From: Agrobacterium sp. a22-2
GTDB taxonomy: Bacteria; Pseudomonadota; Alphaproteobacteria; Rhizobiales; Rhizobiaceae
NCBI RefSeq assembly: GCF_012276985.1
Contig: NZ_JAAXMM010000017.1
Location: forward strand, 62,001-126,000
Length of the DNA stretch: 64,000 bases
Reading direction: 5' to 3'
Below the pieces are notes generated by a model that saw only the letters and a program-made list of their open reading frames with translations, was not told where the DNA came from and searched no databases. This document shows positions 17,753-26,934 of this stretch, in pieces; within the stretch, counting starts at the first letter, position 1, and every line of letters starts with the position of its first letter. The position numbers were made by a program, and so were the translations under genes.

Positions 17753-18309
17753 TGTCTGGCAAGGGCAAGATCAGCACGGAAGATCGCATCCTGTGGGGCA
17801 AGGTCGCCCGCAGTACGCGCGCTCTGCCGGGTCGCCTGGAGGACCTGACGGAATTCGAACGCAGCTTTCTGGAAGAGCTGCCCGATATAGCTCCGGCACC
17901 GAAGATACCTCCTGGTCCGGATCCCTTCGTCGTGCAGAAACCCGACACAAAAAAAGCGTCCGGCATGCACCATCCGCTGGAGCGGCCGGTCAAGAGAAAG
18001 CTTGCCCGCGGCCAGCTGGCGCTCGAGGCGAGAATTGACCTGCACGGCCTGATCCAGAGCGAGGCGCACGGCATCCTGCTGGATTTTCTCATTCGAGCTC
18101 ATGAGCGCGGCCTCAGGCATGTCTTGGTGATCACCGGCAAGGGAAGCTCGATGGGCAGCGACGGTGCCCTGCGGCGCGCCGTGCCCATGTGGTTCTCAAA
18201 GACCGAATTTCGCTATCTCATCTCGTCCCACGAACAGGCGGCCCGTCATCATGGCGGCGAGGGCGCCCTCTATGTCCGCCTGTCACGATCTCCGGGAGAC
18301 CACCGGTGA
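17752..18309 (+). CDS. Smr/MutS2-type domain protein
   Basis: Small protein with a C-terminal Smr domain, a fold seen in MutS2 and some RNA/DNA endonucleases. A variable N-terminus (1-85) leads to the domain, with IDLHGL (residues 95-100) and HVLVITGKG (123-131) as its two signature motifs. It has 185 residues. The start shares one base with the mltA stop (TAATG) and its end overlaps the next gene by GTGA, so Tim44-mltA-smr-xre look like one tightly packed operon. Nuclease activity is possible but not shown by the sequence. Confidence 0.88.
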   Translation: MSGKGKISTEDRILWGKVARSTRALPGRLEDLTEFERSFLEELPDIAPAPKIPPGPDPFVVQKPDTKKASGMHHPLERPVKRKLARGQLALEARIDLHGLIQSEAHGILLDFLIRAHERGLRHVLVITGKGSSMGSDGALRRAVPMWFSKTEFRYLISSHEQAARHHGGEGALYVRLSRSPGDHR

Positions 18310-18671
18310 CGCCGTTTGGAGAAGCGGTGCGCCGGTTGCGGCAGCGCAAGGGCGTGTCCCAGAAGGACATGGCCCAGGCGATCGGCGTGTCGCCCGCTTA
18401 TCTCTCGGCGCTGGAACATGGCCGGCGCGGCAAACCGAGTTTCGATCTGCTGCAACGGGTGGCGGGCTATTTCAATATCATCTGGGACGAGGCGGAAGAA
18501 CTGTTCATGATTGCCGGGGCGTCCGATCCGCGCGTCGTGCTCGACACATCCGGCCTCGGGCCGGAATACACAGCCTTCGCCAACCATCTGGCCCGTGCGA
18601 TTCGCACTCTGTCGCCGGCGGTGATAAGAGAGTTCGAGGAAATTCTCAAAAAGACCGAGACAGTCGAATGA
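18306..18671 (+). CDS. XRE-family helix-turn-helix transcriptional regulator
   Basis: Small DNA-binding protein with an N-terminal Cro/C1 helix-turn-helix (residues about 5-58; key run VSQKDMAQAIGVSPAYLSA) and a 60-residue C-terminal extension that includes DEAEELFMIAG. The start is a GTG at 18306 overlapping the Smr stop (GTGA), giving 121 residues; a longer frame from 18189 would run inside smr and is unlikely. Its target is unknown. It lies 142 bases upstream of gyrB and on the same strand, so it may control its own operon or gyrB, but I see no matching operator. Confidence 0.88.
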   Translation: MTPFGEAVRRLRQRKGVSQKDMAQAIGVSPAYLSALEHGRRGKPSFDLLQRVAGYFNIIWDEAEELFMIAGASDPRVVLDTSGLGPEYTAFANHLARAIRTLSPAVIREFEEILKKTETVE

Positions 18672-18813
18672 AACCTCCAAAATCCCCTGATTTGTGGCGC
18701 TGGCGGGTGTCCGGAGTTTGGAACTTGCCGCAAAGACCCTATAGTCATCCGACAGAAAGCTTCTGATTCGACAGATCGGAACTTTTCCCCGATTAGACTG
18801 GAAAGATCGCTGA

Positions 18814-21249
18814 ATGACCGATACCCCCGTTGCTGAAAATGGTGCGAGCGCCGAATACGGCGCTGATTCCATTAAGGTGCTCAAAGGCCTCGATGCCGTT
18901 CGCAAGCGGCCCGGCATGTACATCGGTGATACCGATGACGGCTCGGGTCTCCACCACATGGTTTATGAAGTTGTCGACAACGCCATTGACGAAGCGCTCG
19001 GCGGCTATGCGGATCTGGTAACCGTCACGCTGAACGCCGATGGATCCGTGACCGTCACCGACAACGGCCGCGGCATCCCGACTGACATTCACACCGGCGA
19101 AGGCATTTCGGCTGCCGAAGTGATCATGACCCAGCTGCATGCCGGCGGCAAGTTCGACCAGAATTCCTACAAGGTCTCCGGCGGTCTGCACGGCGTCGGC
19201 GTGTCGGTGGTCAATGCCCTGTCGGTCAAGCTGAAGCTGAAGATCCGACGCGCCGGCAAGATCTACGAGATGAGCTTCACCCATGGCGTTGCCGATGCGC
19301 CCCTCGTCGCGACCGGCGATTGCGGTTCCGAGACAGGCACGGAAGTGACCTTCACTCCGAGCACGGAGACCTTCACGAATACGGATTTCGACTACGGTAC
19401 GCTGGAGCACCGTCTGCGCGAGCTGGCATTTCTGAATTCCGGTGTCAGAATTCTCCTGACCGACAAGCGCCGTTCGGACATCCGCCAGGAAGAGATGCTC
19501 TATGACGGCGGTCTTGAAGCCTTTGTCGTCTATCTCGATCGCGCGAAAAAGCCGCTCGTGCAGAAGCCGGTCTCCATTCGCGGCGAAAAAGACGGCATCG
19601 TCGTCGAAGTCGCGATGTGGTGGAACGACAGCTATCATGAGAACGTCCTCTGCTTCACCAACAACATTCCCCAGCGCGATGGCGGCACGCATATGGCGGG
19701 CTTCCGCGGTGCGCTGACGCGGCAGATCGTCTCCTATGCCGATACGTCTGGCATCATGAAGCGGGAGAAAGTCTCGCTCACCGGCGACGATTGCCGTGAA
19801 GGCCTGACGGCCGTTCTGTCGGTCAAGGTTCCCGATCCTAAGTTTTCGTCCCAGACCAAGGACAAGCTGGTTTCCTCGGAAGTTCGCCCCGTCGTCGAGA
19901 GCCTGGTCAGCGAAGCGCTCAGCGTCTGGCTGGAAGAGCATCCCTCCGATGCCAAGATCCTCATCGGTAAAGTCGTTGAGGCCGCTGCTGCGCGCGAGGC
20001 AGCCCGCAAGGCCCGCGAACTGACCCGCCGCAAAGGTGCCCTCGATATCGCCTCACTGCCCGGCAAGCTTGCCGATTGCTCCGAGCGCGACCCCGCCAAA
20101 TCCGAACTGTTCCTGGTGGAAGGCGATTCCGCAGGTGGCTCAGCCAAGCAGGGACGGTCGCGTGAATCCCAGGCCATCCTGCCGCTGCGCGGCAAGATCC
20201 TCAACGTCGAACGCGCCCGTTTCGATAAGATGCTGGGCAGCCAGGAAATCGGCACGCTGATCACAGCGCTCGGCACGTCGATCGGCAAGGACGAGTTCAA
20301 CGCCGACAAGCTGCGCTATCACAAGATCATCATCATGACCGATGCTGACGTCGACGGCGCCCATATCCGGACCCTGTTGCTGACTTTCTTCTTCCGGCAG
20401 ATGCCGGAACTGATCGAACGCGGCCATCTCTACATCGCCCAGCCGCCGCTCTACAAAGTGACGCGCGGCAAGTCGATCCAGTATCTGAAGGACGAGAAGG
20501 CTCTCGAGGATTATCTGATCGGCATGGGCCTCGACGAGGCGACGCTGAAGCTCGGCAATGGCGAAGTGCGTGCCGGCCCCGACCTGCGGGAGATCACCCA
20601 GGATGCGTTGCGGCTGCGCTCCCTCGTGGAAGGACTGCATTCCCGCTATAACCGCAATGTGGTGGAGCAGGCAGCAATCGTCGGCGCACTCAACCCCGAA
20701 CTGACGGAAAACAAGGTTCGGGCAGAGCAGACGGCAGCAGAGGTTGCTCATCGTCTCGATCTGATTTCCGAAGAAACCGAACGCGGCTGGATCGGTATCG
20801 TGACGGACGAAGGCGGCATGCGCTTCGAACGCATGGTGCGCGGCGTCAAGGAGACGGCGGCGATCGATGTGGCGCTGATCGGCTCGGTCGATGCCCGTTA
20901 TATGGATCAGTTGGCGTCGCGCCTGCGCGAGATCTATGGAACCCCGCCGGTGCTCAGCCGCAAGGACGGGACGCTGGAAATCTCCGGACCTCGCTCGCTG
21001 CTGGACTCCGTCTTCGCCTTCGGCCGCAAGGGCCTTTCGATGCAGCGTTACAAAGGTCTCGGCGAGATGAATGCCGAGCAGCTGTGGGAGACGACCCTGG
21101 ATCCGAACGTGCGGTCCTTGCTGCAGGTGCGGGTCAACGACGCGACCGATGCGGACGGGTTGTTCTCCAGGCTGATGGGCGACGAAGTCGAACCGCGTCG
21201 CGACTTCATTCAGGAAAATGCCCTCAACGTCGCCAATCTGGATATCTGA
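18814..21249 (+). CDS. gyrB: DNA gyrase subunit B
   Basis: ATPase subunit of gyrase, which introduces negative supercoils. N-terminal GHKL ATPase features (VDNAIDEALGG, DNGRGIPTDIH, KVSGGLHGVG) are followed by the transducer domain and the TOPRIM domain with EGDSAGGSAKQGRSR and DADVDGAHIRTLLLTF; the C-terminus ends in the conserved GLGEMNAEQLWETTLDP and a FIQENALNV tail. Length 811 residues is normal for alphaproteobacteria. The ATG is 142 bases after the XRE gene. A pair of parS-like sites follows immediately after the stop codon. Confidence 0.97.
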   Translation: MTDTPVAENGASAEYGADSIKVLKGLDAVRKRPGMYIGDTDDGSGLHHMVYEVVDNAIDEALGGYADLVTVTLNADGSVTVTDNGRGIPTDIHTGEGISAAEVIMTQLHAGGKFDQNSYKVSGGLHGVGVSVVNALSVKLKLKIRRAGKIYEMSFTHGVADAPLVATGDCGSETGTEVTFTPSTETFTNTDFDYGTLEHRLRELAFLNSGVRILLTDKRRSDIRQEEMLYDGGLEAFVVYLDRAKKPLVQKPVSIRGEKDGIVVEVAMWWNDSYHENVLCFTNNIPQRDGGTHMAGFRGALTRQIVSYADTSGIMKREKVSLTGDDCREGLTAVLSVKVPDPKFSSQTKDKLVSSEVRPVVESLVSEALSVWLEEHPSDAKILIGKVVEAAAAREAARKARELTRRKGALDIASLPGKLADCSERDPAKSELFLVEGDSAGGSAKQGRSRESQAILPLRGKILNVERARFDKMLGSQEIGTLITALGTSIGKDEFNADKLRYHKIIIMTDADVDGAHIRTLLLTFFFRQMPELIERGHLYIAQPPLYKVTRGKSIQYLKDEKALEDYLIGMGLDEATLKLGNGEVRAGPDLREITQDALRLRSLVEGLHSRYNRNVVEQAAIVGALNPELTENKVRAEQTAAEVAHRLDLISEETERGWIGIVTDEGGMRFERMVRGVKETAAIDVALIGSVDARYMDQLASRLREIYGTPPVLSRKDGTLEISGPRSLLDSVFAFGRKGLSMQRYKGLGEMNAEQLWETTLDPNVRSLLQVRVNDATDADGLFSRLMGDEVEPRRDFIQENALNVANLDI

Positions 21250-21252
21250 TCT

Positions 21253-21268
21253 GTTTTCACGTGAATCA
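21253..21268 (-). other. Degenerate parS site downstream of gyrB
   Basis: Minus-strand TGATTCACGTGAAAAC: core TTCACGTGAA intact, three differences from the consensus in the outer bases. It lies 27 bases (centre to centre) from a better site at 21280. It may be a weaker ParB-binding half of a pair. Confidence 0.55.
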
Positions 21269-21279
21269 TTCGTTAACCG

Positions 21280-21295
21280 TGATTCACGTGAAACA
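21280..21295 (+). other. parS site (one mismatch) downstream of gyrB
   Basis: TGATTCACGTGAAACA, identical to the sites at 6174 and 12468. It lies in the convergent gap between gyrB and the nitroreductase gene. Confidence 0.87.
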
Positions 21296-21309
21296 CTTTT
21301 GGGCGCAGG

Positions 21310-21909
21310 CTATTCCTTCGGGAAAGACCCCTCGAACGCGACGGCACTGAGCGGCTTGCGGCCGTTGGGTATTTCCCGGGCTTTGAGCTGGTCCGGCAAT
21401 AGGGCAGGGTCGCTCAGGCGACCGATTGCGACCGCAGCCTCAGCCCGATAGCCCGGCGGAACGTCCAGTTCCTCAAGTGCTCTGTCAAAATCCACACCGC
21501 CCATGCCATGGGCAAAATAGCCGGAGTAACACGCCTGCAGGGCAAGCATTGCCCAGGCAGCGCCTGCGTCAAAGCTGTGGCTGCGAAACGGCCGGGGCTC
21601 GCTGCCGTCGTCTTTCCGGTTGAGCGTGTCTGAAAAGATCACGACGAGAGCGGATGCGGATTTGGCCCAGACCTGATTGGATTCGTTGAGCAGGCCGAGG
21701 AGTGTGCCCCAATGCCCATCGCCCCTGAGCGCATAGACGAAGCGCCAGGGCTGGTAATTGGAGGCCGATGGTGCCCAATGAGCCGCCTCCAGAATGGTCA
21801 TCAGCGACTGCTTGTCCATGGTCTCGCCGGTAAAGGAGCGAGGTGACCAGCGATCCAGAAAGATGGGATTGATGGGATAGTCCGATTGGCGATGATTGCT
21901 TTGGGTCAT
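21310..21909 (-). CDS. Nitroreductase-family flavoprotein
   Basis: FMN-dependent nitroreductase-like oxidoreductase; substrate unknown. The motif RWSPRSFTGE near residues 20-29 is the usual FMN-phosphate contact, then EAAHWAPSASNYQPWRFV, and a later GVAIGR-like run (AAVAIGRLSD) that marks the family. The start is the ATG at 21909 with AGGGAC just upstream, giving 199 residues; a frame running further upstream encodes unconserved sequence. It faces gyrB and is divergent from phaZ. No specific role can be inferred. Confidence 0.88.
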   Translation of the reverse strand: MTQSNHRQSDYPINPIFLDRWSPRSFTGETMDKQSLMTILEAAHWAPSASNYQPWRFVYALRGDGHWGTLLGLLNESNQVWAKSASALVVIFSDTLNRKDDGSEPRPFRSHSFDAGAAWAMLALQACYSGYFAHGMGGVDFDRALEELDVPPGYRAEAAVAIGRLSDPALLPDQLKAREIPNGRKPLSAVAFEGSFPKE

Positions 21910-22259
21910 GCTTGTCCCTGAATTGATTTTGAACGACTGATAGTGCGCATCGCTCCTGCTTCGCGCAACCATCGACTGGCACGATGGGCATATGGGAAGA
22001 GAGGTTCGCCAATCAAGGCGATGGCGACCTGGAACCATTCGGATCGCTCTCCCACTATTAACCAGCTTCGCCACCGGAACTTTAACGCCTCGATGTCATT
22101 GTGAAACTGTGGCTGGCAAAAGAAAAAATCGTATATGCGGCTTTCCTACTTTGGTCGGCCTGACAACAAAAGTGTTACTATTGGACCGAATTCTGCTAGT
22201 TTCGGCGGTTGCGATGGATATCGCGGCACCTGGATGGAAATCGAAAGGCGGCTCTGCTC
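21910..22259. other. Divergent intergenic region, nitroreductase / phaZ
   Basis: About 350 bases without a gene. The left part is GC-rich and the right part (22100-22190) is richer in A/T. TTGGTC (22151) and TTACTA (22175) are 18 bases apart and could be a promoter for phaZ, but this is weak. I see no riboswitch-like or repeat structure. Confidence 0.5.
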
Positions 22260-23537
22260 ATGTTTTATCAGCTCTATGAAATGAACCATGCAGTGATGGC
22301 TCCATTTCGAGCCACCGCCGACGCAATGCGGCTCGCCTATGGCAATCCGCTCAATCCGCTGACCCACACAGTCGTCGGCCGTACGATGGCAGCCGGCTTC
22401 GAAGTCTTCGAGCGCGCCACCCGGCGTTACGGCAAACCGGCGTTCGATCTTCCGACCACGCAGATCGCCGGCCAGACTGTCGCCGTCCGCGAAGAGATCG
22501 TCTGGCAGAAGCCGTTCTGCAACCTGATCCATTTTGCCAGGAACCTGTCGGCCGATCACGGTGACGATCCCAAGATCCTGATCGTCGCGCCGATGTCCGG
22601 TCACTACGCCACGCTTCTGCGCGGAACGGTCGAGGCCCTTCTGCCGAGCGCCGATGTCTACATTACCGACTGGATCGATGCCCGCATGGTCCCGGTGACC
22701 GACGGCGCCTTCGATCTGGACGATTATATCGACTATGTCATCGAGATGCTGCACCATCTCGGTCCACGCACCAATGTGGTGGCTGTCTGTCAGCCATCGG
22801 TTCCGGTGCTCGCCGCAGTGGCGGTCATGGAAGCCGCCGGCGATCATTGCGCTCCCGCCTCGATGACCCTGATGGGTGGTCCGATCGACACCCGGTGCAA
22901 TCCGACGGCTGTCAACGAACTGGCGCAGAAGAAGCCGCTCGAATGGTTCAAGGACAATGTCATCATGAACGTGCCCTGGCCGCAGCCGGGCTTCATGCGC
23001 GCCGTCTATCCGGGCTTTCTGCAACTGTCCGGCTTCATGTCGATGAACCTGGATCGCCACATGATCGCGCAGAAGGATTTTTACATGCACCTCGTCAAGA
23101 ACGACGGGGACTCTGCCGAGCGGCATCGCGACTTCTATGACGAATATCTGGCGGTCATGGACCTGACGGCGGAATTCTACCTGCAGACCGTCGACACCGT
23201 CTTCATCAAGCATTCCTTGCCGAAGGGCGAGATGATGCACCGCGGCAAACGTGTGGATACGGCAGCGATCCGCAAGGTCGCGCTGCTGACCGTAGAAGGC
23301 GAGAACGACGATATCTCCGGCGTCGGCCAGACCAAGGCGGCGCAGACCATCAGTCCGAATATCCCCGACGACAAGCGTATGCATTATCTGCAGCCCGATG
23401 TCGGCCATTACGGCGTCTTCAACGGATCGCGCTTCCGCAAGGAAATCGCGCCGCGCATCATCGCCTTTGCCCGGAAACACTCCGAAGTGGTCAAGCCCAG
23501 CATCAAGCGGGTCATCAAGGGTGGCAAGTCCGCCTGA
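22260..23537 (+). CDS. phaZ: Intracellular polyhydroxyalkanoate depolymerase
   Basis: Breaks down stored polyhydroxybutyrate for carbon and energy. The protein starts MFYQLYEMNHA, the typical opening of intracellular PhaZ, and has VAVCQPSVPVLAA (Cys177), the lipase-box-like site in which Cys replaces Ser in this family. It has 425 residues. The ATG at 22260 follows a weak AAAGGCGG site; an upstream frame adds 17 unconserved codons. PHB storage is common in rhizobia, which fits. A short DUF2852 gene lies 135 bases downstream on the same strand. Confidence 0.93.
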   Translation: MFYQLYEMNHAVMAPFRATADAMRLAYGNPLNPLTHTVVGRTMAAGFEVFERATRRYGKPAFDLPTTQIAGQTVAVREEIVWQKPFCNLIHFARNLSADHGDDPKILIVAPMSGHYATLLRGTVEALLPSADVYITDWIDARMVPVTDGAFDLDDYIDYVIEMLHHLGPRTNVVAVCQPSVPVLAAVAVMEAAGDHCAPASMTLMGGPIDTRCNPTAVNELAQKKPLEWFKDNVIMNVPWPQPGFMRAVYPGFLQLSGFMSMNLDRHMIAQKDFYMHLVKNDGDSAERHRDFYDEYLAVMDLTAEFYLQTVDTVFIKHSLPKGEMMHRGKRVDTAAIRKVALLTVEGENDDISGVGQTKAAQTISPNIPDDKRMHYLQPDVGHYGVFNGSRFRKEIAPRIIAFARKHSEVVKPSIKRVIKGGKSA

Positions 23538-23672
23538 CGGCCTTTGATTTCTGATAGCTAATACAGTCCTTTGCGGGATTTGACCGGCGGATGTCTTGAA
23601 GGGCGCCCGCCGGTTTACCACATCGATTTCCATCGGGCGGCATTCCGCCCCCGAGGAAAACGAGGGTAATTG

Positions 23673-24113
23673 ATGATGAACCAATCAGCATTGCTGCGCC
23701 CGGACTGGACGCCGGCAACCGTCGTTCTGATGGTACTCGGCTTCATGGTGTTCTGGCCTTTGGGCCTTGCCATGCTTGCCTATATCCTTTTTGGCGATCG
23801 CTTCAAGGAATTCAAGCGCAACGCCAATGAAGCCGCTGACGGAATGTTTTCGAAGTGCCGTCCCGGCAAGTATCGCGGCCGCTCGCCTTTTTCGACAGGC
23901 AATGTCGCCTTTGACGACTGGCGCAAGGCCGAACTGGAGCGTCTCGACAACGAACGCCGCAGGCTCGATGAAATGCGCGAGGAGTTTGACTCCTATGCGC
24001 GCGAACTGCGTCGCGCCAAGGATCAGGAAGAGTTCGATCGCTTCATGCGCGAACGCAACGCCATGAAGCGCACCGACGGCGATGGCCCTGCCTCGGCCTT
24101 TTCCACGAACTGA
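23673..24113 (+). CDS. DUF2852 family membrane protein
   Basis: Small protein found mainly in rhizobia and relatives; function not known. Residues about 16-40 (TVVLMVLGFMVFWPLGLAMLAYILF) form one membrane segment, followed by a charged, probably coiled-coil cytoplasmic part rich in Glu and Arg (EFDSYARELRRAKDQEEFDRF). The start is the ATG at 23673 with GAGGG six bases upstream; TTG at 23670 and ATG at 23676 are alternatives. It has 146 residues and ends before a clear terminator. Confidence 0.8.
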   Translation: MMNQSALLRPDWTPATVVLMVLGFMVFWPLGLAMLAYILFGDRFKEFKRNANEAADGMFSKCRPGKYRGRSPFSTGNVAFDDWRKAELERLDNERRRLDEMREEFDSYARELRRAKDQEEFDRFMRERNAMKRTDGDGPASAFSTN

Positions 24114-24139
24114 ACGAACAGTGGCCAAACCAAAAGCAT

Positions 24140-24170
24140 GCCGGCATCGAGCCTGATGCCGGCTTTTTTT
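24140..24170 (+). terminator. Rho-independent terminator after DUF2852 gene
   Basis: Nine-base stem GCCGGCATC / GATGCCGGC with a 6-base loop, followed by seven T residues: a strong intrinsic terminator for the phaZ-DUF2852 transcript. Confidence 0.92.
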
Positions 24171-24207
24171 GCGCCGCAACGCCCTTCGAATCGGCTAAGA
24201 ACACATC

Positions 24208-24969
24208 ATGTTCGCGATGTTGAAAAAGACAGTCAGGAGATCGAGCAAGCCGAAAGCGCCCGAGAGCCGGGTGCTGGAGGTTGCCGGCAGGGCAGTGCCT
24301 TTGACCATTCGCCAGAATGCCCGTGCCACCCGCATCACCCTTCGCATCGAACCGGGTGGCCGGGCCTTGAAGATGACGGTGCCGACGGGACTTCGCGATA
24401 TCGAAGTTCGCGATTTCCTGGACCGGCATCAGGGCTGGTTGAACATCAAGCTTGCAAAGTACAACACCGATAACCGGCTGCGACCCGGCGCCGAAATCCT
24501 GCTCAGGGGCACCCCCCATCTGATTGTTCACACCGGCCTGTTGCGCGGTATTACCGAGGTAGCCGAGGTCGATGGCCGGCCTGTGGTGAGAATCAGCGGG
24601 CTGGAGGAACATGCCGGCCGGCGCCTGTCCGCCTTCCTCAAGAAGGAAGCGCGCGCCGATCTGGAACGGCTGGTGGCCGAGCATACGCGGACCATCGGCC
24701 GAAAGCCCGGTGCACTGTCGATGAAGGACACCCGCAGTCGCTGGGGTTCCTGCTCGTGGGATGGCAATCTGAGCTTTTCCTGGCGGATCGTCATGGCGCC
24801 GCCCAGCGTCATCGATTACCTGGCCGCCCATGAAGTGGCGCACCTGCGCGAGATGAACCACGGTCCGGCCTTCTGGGCGCTCTGCCGAAAGCTTTGCCCG
24901 CACATGGAGGAAGCCAAGCTCTGGCTGAAACGCCATGGCTCGCAATTGCACGCCATCGACTTCGACTGA
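24208..24969 (+). CDS. YgjP-like M48-type metal-dependent hydrolase
   Basis: Family (DUF45, SprT/WLM clan) of small zinc metalloproteases of uncertain substrate. The zinc motif HEVAH is at residues 208-212, with a third ligand likely in MNHGPAFW (His218). The preceding SMKDTRSRWGSC block is the family's other conserved signature. Length 253 residues is usual. The start is ATG at 24208. It precedes the trp cluster by a short gap, but the link to tryptophan synthesis looks positional only. Confidence 0.88.
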   Translation: MFAMLKKTVRRSSKPKAPESRVLEVAGRAVPLTIRQNARATRITLRIEPGGRALKMTVPTGLRDIEVRDFLDRHQGWLNIKLAKYNTDNRLRPGAEILLRGTPHLIVHTGLLRGITEVAEVDGRPVVRISGLEEHAGRRLSAFLKKEARADLERLVAEHTRTIGRKPGALSMKDTRSRWGSCSWDGNLSFSWRIVMAPPSVIDYLAAHEVAHLREMNHGPAFWALCRKLCPHMEEAKLWLKRHGSQLHAIDFD

Positions 24970-25041
24970 TTCATCCAAGGTGAGCGCGCGCGCGTCGCAA
25001 ATTGGCTCGACTCTTTTGTGTTTTCATGTCACTTCGCTGCC

Positions 25042-25716
25042 ATGAAGCCCGATATCAAGATTTGCGGATTGAAGACACCGGAAGCGGTCGATCGCGCCGT
25101 CGAACGCGGTGCGACCCATATCGGCTTTATTTTCTTTGAAAAGAGCCCGCGCAACATCGAGCCGGATATTGCCGGACGGTTGGCCGACCGCGTTCGCGGC
25201 CGGGCCAAGATCGTCGCCGTGACCGTCGATGCCGGCAATGACGAACTGGATGAGATCGTCGACCTGCTGAAGCCCGACATTCTGCAATTCCACGGCAAGG
25301 AAAGCGCCGAACGGCTGCTCACCGTCAAGGCGGTCTATGGCCTGCCGGTCATGAAGGCTTTCTCGATCCGCGATGCCGATGACTTGAAGAAGATCCCGCC
25401 CTATATCGGTATTGCCGATCGATTTCTGTTCGATGCCAAGCCGCCAGCCGGTTCCGACCTTCCTGGCGGCAATGGCGTCTCCTTCGACTGGCAATTGCTG
25501 CGGACGCTTGACGACGATGTCGATTACATGCTTTCCGGAGGCCTGAACAAAGACAATATCGAGGCCGCGCTGCGAGAAACCGGCACGCGCGGCCTCGATG
25601 TGTCCTCCGGGGTCGAAAGCGCGCCAGGCGTCAAGGATCTGGATATGATGGACGAATTTTTTGCCGCGGTTGAACGCGCAATGGCGCCAGCACCGGTATC
25701 AGGGAGCGTAAAGTGA
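25042..25716 (+). CDS. trpF: Phosphoribosylanthranilate isomerase
   Basis: Third step of tryptophan synthesis: Amadori rearrangement of phosphoribosylanthranilate. The N-terminal KICGLKTPEAV motif holds the catalytic cysteine. The protein is a 224-residue TIM barrel, and DVSSGVESAPGVKD near the end is the usual phosphate-binding end motif. I chose the ATG at 25042; a GTG eight codons upstream is also possible. The end overlaps trpB by four bases (GTGA), so trpF-trpB-trpA are one unit, and the trpE/C/D genes are not in this window, as is common in rhizobia. Confidence 0.96.
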   Translation: MKPDIKICGLKTPEAVDRAVERGATHIGFIFFEKSPRNIEPDIAGRLADRVRGRAKIVAVTVDAGNDELDEIVDLLKPDILQFHGKESAERLLTVKAVYGLPVMKAFSIRDADDLKKIPPYIGIADRFLFDAKPPAGSDLPGGNGVSFDWQLLRTLDDDVDYMLSGGLNKDNIEAALRETGTRGLDVSSGVESAPGVKDLDMMDEFFAAVERAMAPAPVSGSVK

Positions 25717-26933
25717 ACCAGACACCCACACCCAATTCGTTTCGCGAAGGTCCTGACGAGGATGGCCGCTTCGGGATCTTCGGCGGCCGGTTCGTTGCGG
25801 AAACCCTGATGCCGCTGATCCTGGATTTGCAGGCGGAGTGGGAAAAAGCCAAGACCGACCCCGTGTTCCAGGCCGAACTTGCCCATCTCAACAAGCACTA
25901 TACCGGGCGTCCGAGCCCGCTTTATTTCGCCGAACGCCTGACCAACGAGCTGGGCGGCGCCAAGATCTACTTCAAGCGCGATGAGCTGAACCACACCGGG
26001 TCGCACAAGATCAACAATTGTCTCGGTCAGATCCTGCTGGCCAAGCGCATGGGCAAGACCCGCATCATCGCGGAAACCGGCGCCGGACAGCATGGCGTCG
26101 CCTCGGCCACGGTGGCCGCCCGCTTCGGTATCCCTTGCGTCGTCTACATGGGCGCAACTGATGTCGAACGGCAGGCCCCCAATGTCTTCCGCATGAAGCT
26201 GCTCGGTGCGGAGGTTATCCCCGTTACCTCAGGTCACGGCACCCTGAAGGATGCCATGAACGAAGCGCTGCGCGACTGGGTCACCAATGTCGACGATACC
26301 TATTACATGATCGGCACGGCGGCTGGCCCGCATCCCTATCCGGAAATGGTCCGCGATTTCCAGTCGGTGATCGGCCGGGAAACCCGCGAACAGATGATGG
26401 AAGCCGAAGGCCGGCTGCCCGATCTGCTGGTCGCAGCCGTCGGCGGTGGTTCCAACGCCATCGGTCTTTTCCATCCCTTCCTCGATGACGAGAGCGTCAA
26501 GATCGTCGGCGTCGAGGCGGGCGGCAAAGGCCTGGACGGCGACGAGCATTGCGCTTCTCTCACCGCCGGTTCGCCGGGCGTCCTGCATGGCAATCGCACC
26601 TATCTGCTGCAGGATGCCGACGGACAGATCAAGGAAGGCCATTCGATCTCGGCTGGCCTCGACTATCCCGGCATCGGCCCGGAGCATTCCTGGCTGAAGG
26701 ACAAGGGCCGCGTCGAATATGTCCCGGTCATGGATGTCGAGGCACTGGCCGCCTTCCAGGTTCTGACCCGCACCGAAGGCATCATTCCCGCCCTCGAGCC
26801 GTCCCATGCACTGGCCGAAGTCATCAAGCGGGCGCCGAAGATGGGCAAGGATCAGATCATCGTCATGAATCTCTGCGGCCGCGGCGACAAGGACATCTTC
26901 ACTGTCGGCAAGATCTTGGGTATGGGGCTCTGA
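25713..26933 (+). CDS. trpB: Tryptophan synthase beta chain
   Basis: PLP enzyme that joins indole and serine to make tryptophan. The PLP lysine is Lys99 in HTGSHKINN, and the PLP-phosphate loop is GGGSNAIG. Length is 406 residues. The start is a GTG at 25713 overlapping the trpF TGA stop. trpA follows after a single base. No sign of degradation. Confidence 0.97.
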   Translation: MNQTPTPNSFREGPDEDGRFGIFGGRFVAETLMPLILDLQAEWEKAKTDPVFQAELAHLNKHYTGRPSPLYFAERLTNELGGAKIYFKRDELNHTGSHKINNCLGQILLAKRMGKTRIIAETGAGQHGVASATVAARFGIPCVVYMGATDVERQAPNVFRMKLLGAEVIPVTSGHGTLKDAMNEALRDWVTNVDDTYYMIGTAAGPHPYPEMVRDFQSVIGRETREQMMEAEGRLPDLLVAAVGGGSNAIGLFHPFLDDESVKIVGVEAGGKGLDGDEHCASLTAGSPGVLHGNRTYLLQDADGQIKEGHSISAGLDYPGIGPEHSWLKDKGRVEYVPVMDVEALAAFQVLTRTEGIIPALEPSHALAEVIKRAPKMGKDQIIVMNLCGRGDKDIFTVGKILGMGL

Positions 26934-26934
26934 C

